Source of the DNA: Capitella teleta
Taxonomy: Eukaryota; Annelida; Polychaeta; Capitellidae
NCBI GenBank assembly: GCA_000328365.1
Contig: KB303020.1
Location: 591,348-655,347 of the forward strand
Reading direction: 5' to 3'
Length of the DNA stretch: 64,000 nucleotides
A model generated the notes under the pieces. That model made no database searches, was not told where the DNA came from, and saw only the letters and a list, made by a program, of their open reading frames with translations. The number at the start of each line of letters is the position of its first letter. Within the stretch, counting starts at the first letter, position 1. Shown one piece after another: positions 62,433-64,000 of this stretch. Position numbers and translations under genes: made by a program.

Positions 62433-63646
62433 CTGTAAAAAAAGTTCATGACCTCAGTTGAATGACCGCATGTAGAGAGCAGAGGGATGAGTTGAGCGTG
62501 GGTTCACCGCACAAAGCGCCAAGTGCAATCTCATTGAAGCTGCTAATGATCTCGATCGGTTGTAAAAAAAATCCGTAAACAGGAATTTCAAAGTGAGTAT
62601 TAAACAGCGAGTATGTAAGCAATGTGAAGCGAGCGGGCATGCTGTGGTTGGGTCATACATCATCATTGAGGAATGCTGGAACTGCAGCATTGGGAGCATT
62701 CATGTCCTGACCCAGTTTCCAGGGCAATCGCTTTCCCTGTCCCAACAAACAGCAGGGAGGTTGTCCTGACCAGCGCACTAAGGGTTGTGAAAGAAAAGAG
62801 TGCGAAGGCTTGGACAAGAGCCAACAACTAGAGTCGCAGCATGGCATCGAATGGACGCTAGAGCGTGTGAATGGAGATACACCTGAAGGCATGCACAACG
62901 ATATCACGGGAAAAAAATGGGACAGGTTGTAAACACTACTGTGCATTGCGCTTCAAAACATGACCCCAAGGTCAAGTCAAAGTCACTCAAAGCAAACAGC
63001 TAGCGATCGCTCTTCTTTCTCCCCCGAACCCCTCCTCTGTTCGCTGCTCTCCAATATTGGCAAGGAGCCAAGAGCTGCTGGGCCACGAGCTAATCACACA
63101 CGGAAGACGCGCTGATTGGTCCGCTGTATGACACGCTATTCTGTGCGGTGGAGCCACCCCCGCCGCGCCAAAAGCAGCAGAAATATGAACAAGTTACAAC
63201 CTGAGCCACTTGCAGCCTCCTACTCTCAAAATCTTCACTCACTTCAGCGCTGTGGTCACGCACGCAACGGCTATCAATGCACTAAACGGCCCTCATGAAT
63301 GATGCAATCGAATACCAGTACATTGTACGTAACTACAGGCTGATGTTTTTCGCATATAGGAGGCTTTGTTTTACCAACACACTAATACTTATGCTAAAGG
63401 ATCGAAGACGCATTACGTAACATGAAACCTATTTTAGGGCACACGCATAGCATTTTAGGCCTTCACCCTAGACTGCTACACCAATTAACCGTGATACAAT
63501 CGCAAAAACTGAAATCCATGACGTGAAAGATCAGATGTCGATATGGTAGCGAGTACCAGGAAAAAGCAATCACCCAGTCAACGTTGCTACCATACAACAC
63601 CAATAGCATACAGAATTCACCCTGAATAAACCTCTCCTACACTCAC
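62433..63646 (-). other. Intron(s) of the FN3 receptor; expected exon not found
   Basis: Between the exon at 62432 and the candidate exon at 63647 the remaining strands of an FN3 domain should be encoded, because the candidate ends in phase 0 and the next known exon enters in phase 1. I could not find this exon. Open frames at 62446-62946 have no FN3 features. Confidence 0.45.
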
Positions 63647-63754
63647 AACACGAAGCACCACGTGGGCGGAAACATCGGTGGGCGATGAACTAATGAAGCT
63701 GTCGTTCAGGGTCATTTCTGCCCTTGCAAATGGAGGGCGCCACTGGATAGTAAT
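63647..63754 (-). CDS. Candidate upstream FN3 exon of the receptor
   Basis: On the minus strand the frame reads ITIQWRPPFARAEMTLNDSF, then SPTDVSAHVVLRV, and ends at a good donor (GTT, then GTGAGT at 63646). IxIQWRPP is the typical B-strand of an FN3 domain, with the conserved Trp. The acceptor (GTTAAG near 63755) has a modest pyrimidine tract. It probably belongs to the same receptor. Confidence 0.5.
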
Positions 63755-64000
63755 CTTAACACATTATGCAAAAGCCGTAATAAAGCTGTAATAAAAGTAG
63801 ATCGGCATGTTGCTGCTCCTCGGCTTAGCGGAGAAACGCCCGCGTCAACCCGCAGGCAAAAAGTTTTCCAAAAGAACTCTGGATACCAATAGCAAGTATA
63901 CCAGAAGGTTACGCTTCCGGGATATACTAGTAAGTCGCGTTAACGGGAATATCGAGATATAAGCTATGAGATCGGTCAAGCAGCCAACGGTAAATAATCA
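63755..64000. other. Right edge, nothing recognised
   Basis: Probably intron of the FN3 receptor. An imperfect inverted word pair (TATACCAGAAGGTTACGCTTCC) near 63898-63920 is the only structure noted. Confidence 0.3.

Overview
The window is nuclear DNA from an animal, most likely an invertebrate. Its genes have GT-AG introns, many only about 50-70 nt long, and its proteins are metazoan families. These are a neuronal-calcium-sensor EF-hand protein, regucalcin, an EndoU-type secreted endoribonuclease, the Golgi enzyme 2-phosphoxylose phosphatase, the ribosomal prolyl hydroxylase OGFOD1 and a fibronectin-III membrane receptor. Short introns, AT-rich spacers and microsatellites would fit a sponge or another marine invertebrate, but I cannot fix the phylum from sequence alone.

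Layout. 1-1860: the 3' part of a broken, 5'-truncated LINE (minus strand). 2517-3194: the first of three copies of a TTAA-flanked MITE; the others are at 47684-48388 and 50097-50802. 5327-9133: NCS-family gene (minus, three coding exons). About 6.2-27 kb: a GC-richer, apparently gene-free domain in which the + strand carries more A than T. 30204-30333: a candidate secretory first exon on the minus strand around a CRE. 31.09-31.87 kb and 44.33-45.09 kb: two diverged copies of one unknown segment. 34204-36563: regucalcin (plus, five exons). 36698-38876: EndoU (minus, six exons), tail to tail with regucalcin. 42246-43801: PXYLP1 (minus, three exons). 45-54.7 kb: AT-rich DNA full of repeats, hairpins and microsatellites. 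54749-57728: OGFOD1 (plus, twelve exons). 57.86-60.6 kb: probable long U-rich 3' UTR of the next gene. 60629 to the right edge: FN3 receptor (minus, 5' part outside the window).

The genes do not form a pathway; they are ordinary neighbours, with two convergent pairs (regucalcin/EndoU and OGFOD1/FN3 receptor). The second pair shares a palindromic poly(A) signal. All exon-intron structures were read by hand from splice sites and reading phase. Every coding sequence closes in frame except one OGFOD1 junction, which is discussed. I found no CRISPR array, bacterial-type system or convincing intact virus-like element. The best candidates for something undescribed are the GC-rich skewed domain upstream of the NCS gene, the promoter-motif-bearing MITE and the duplicated unknown segment.
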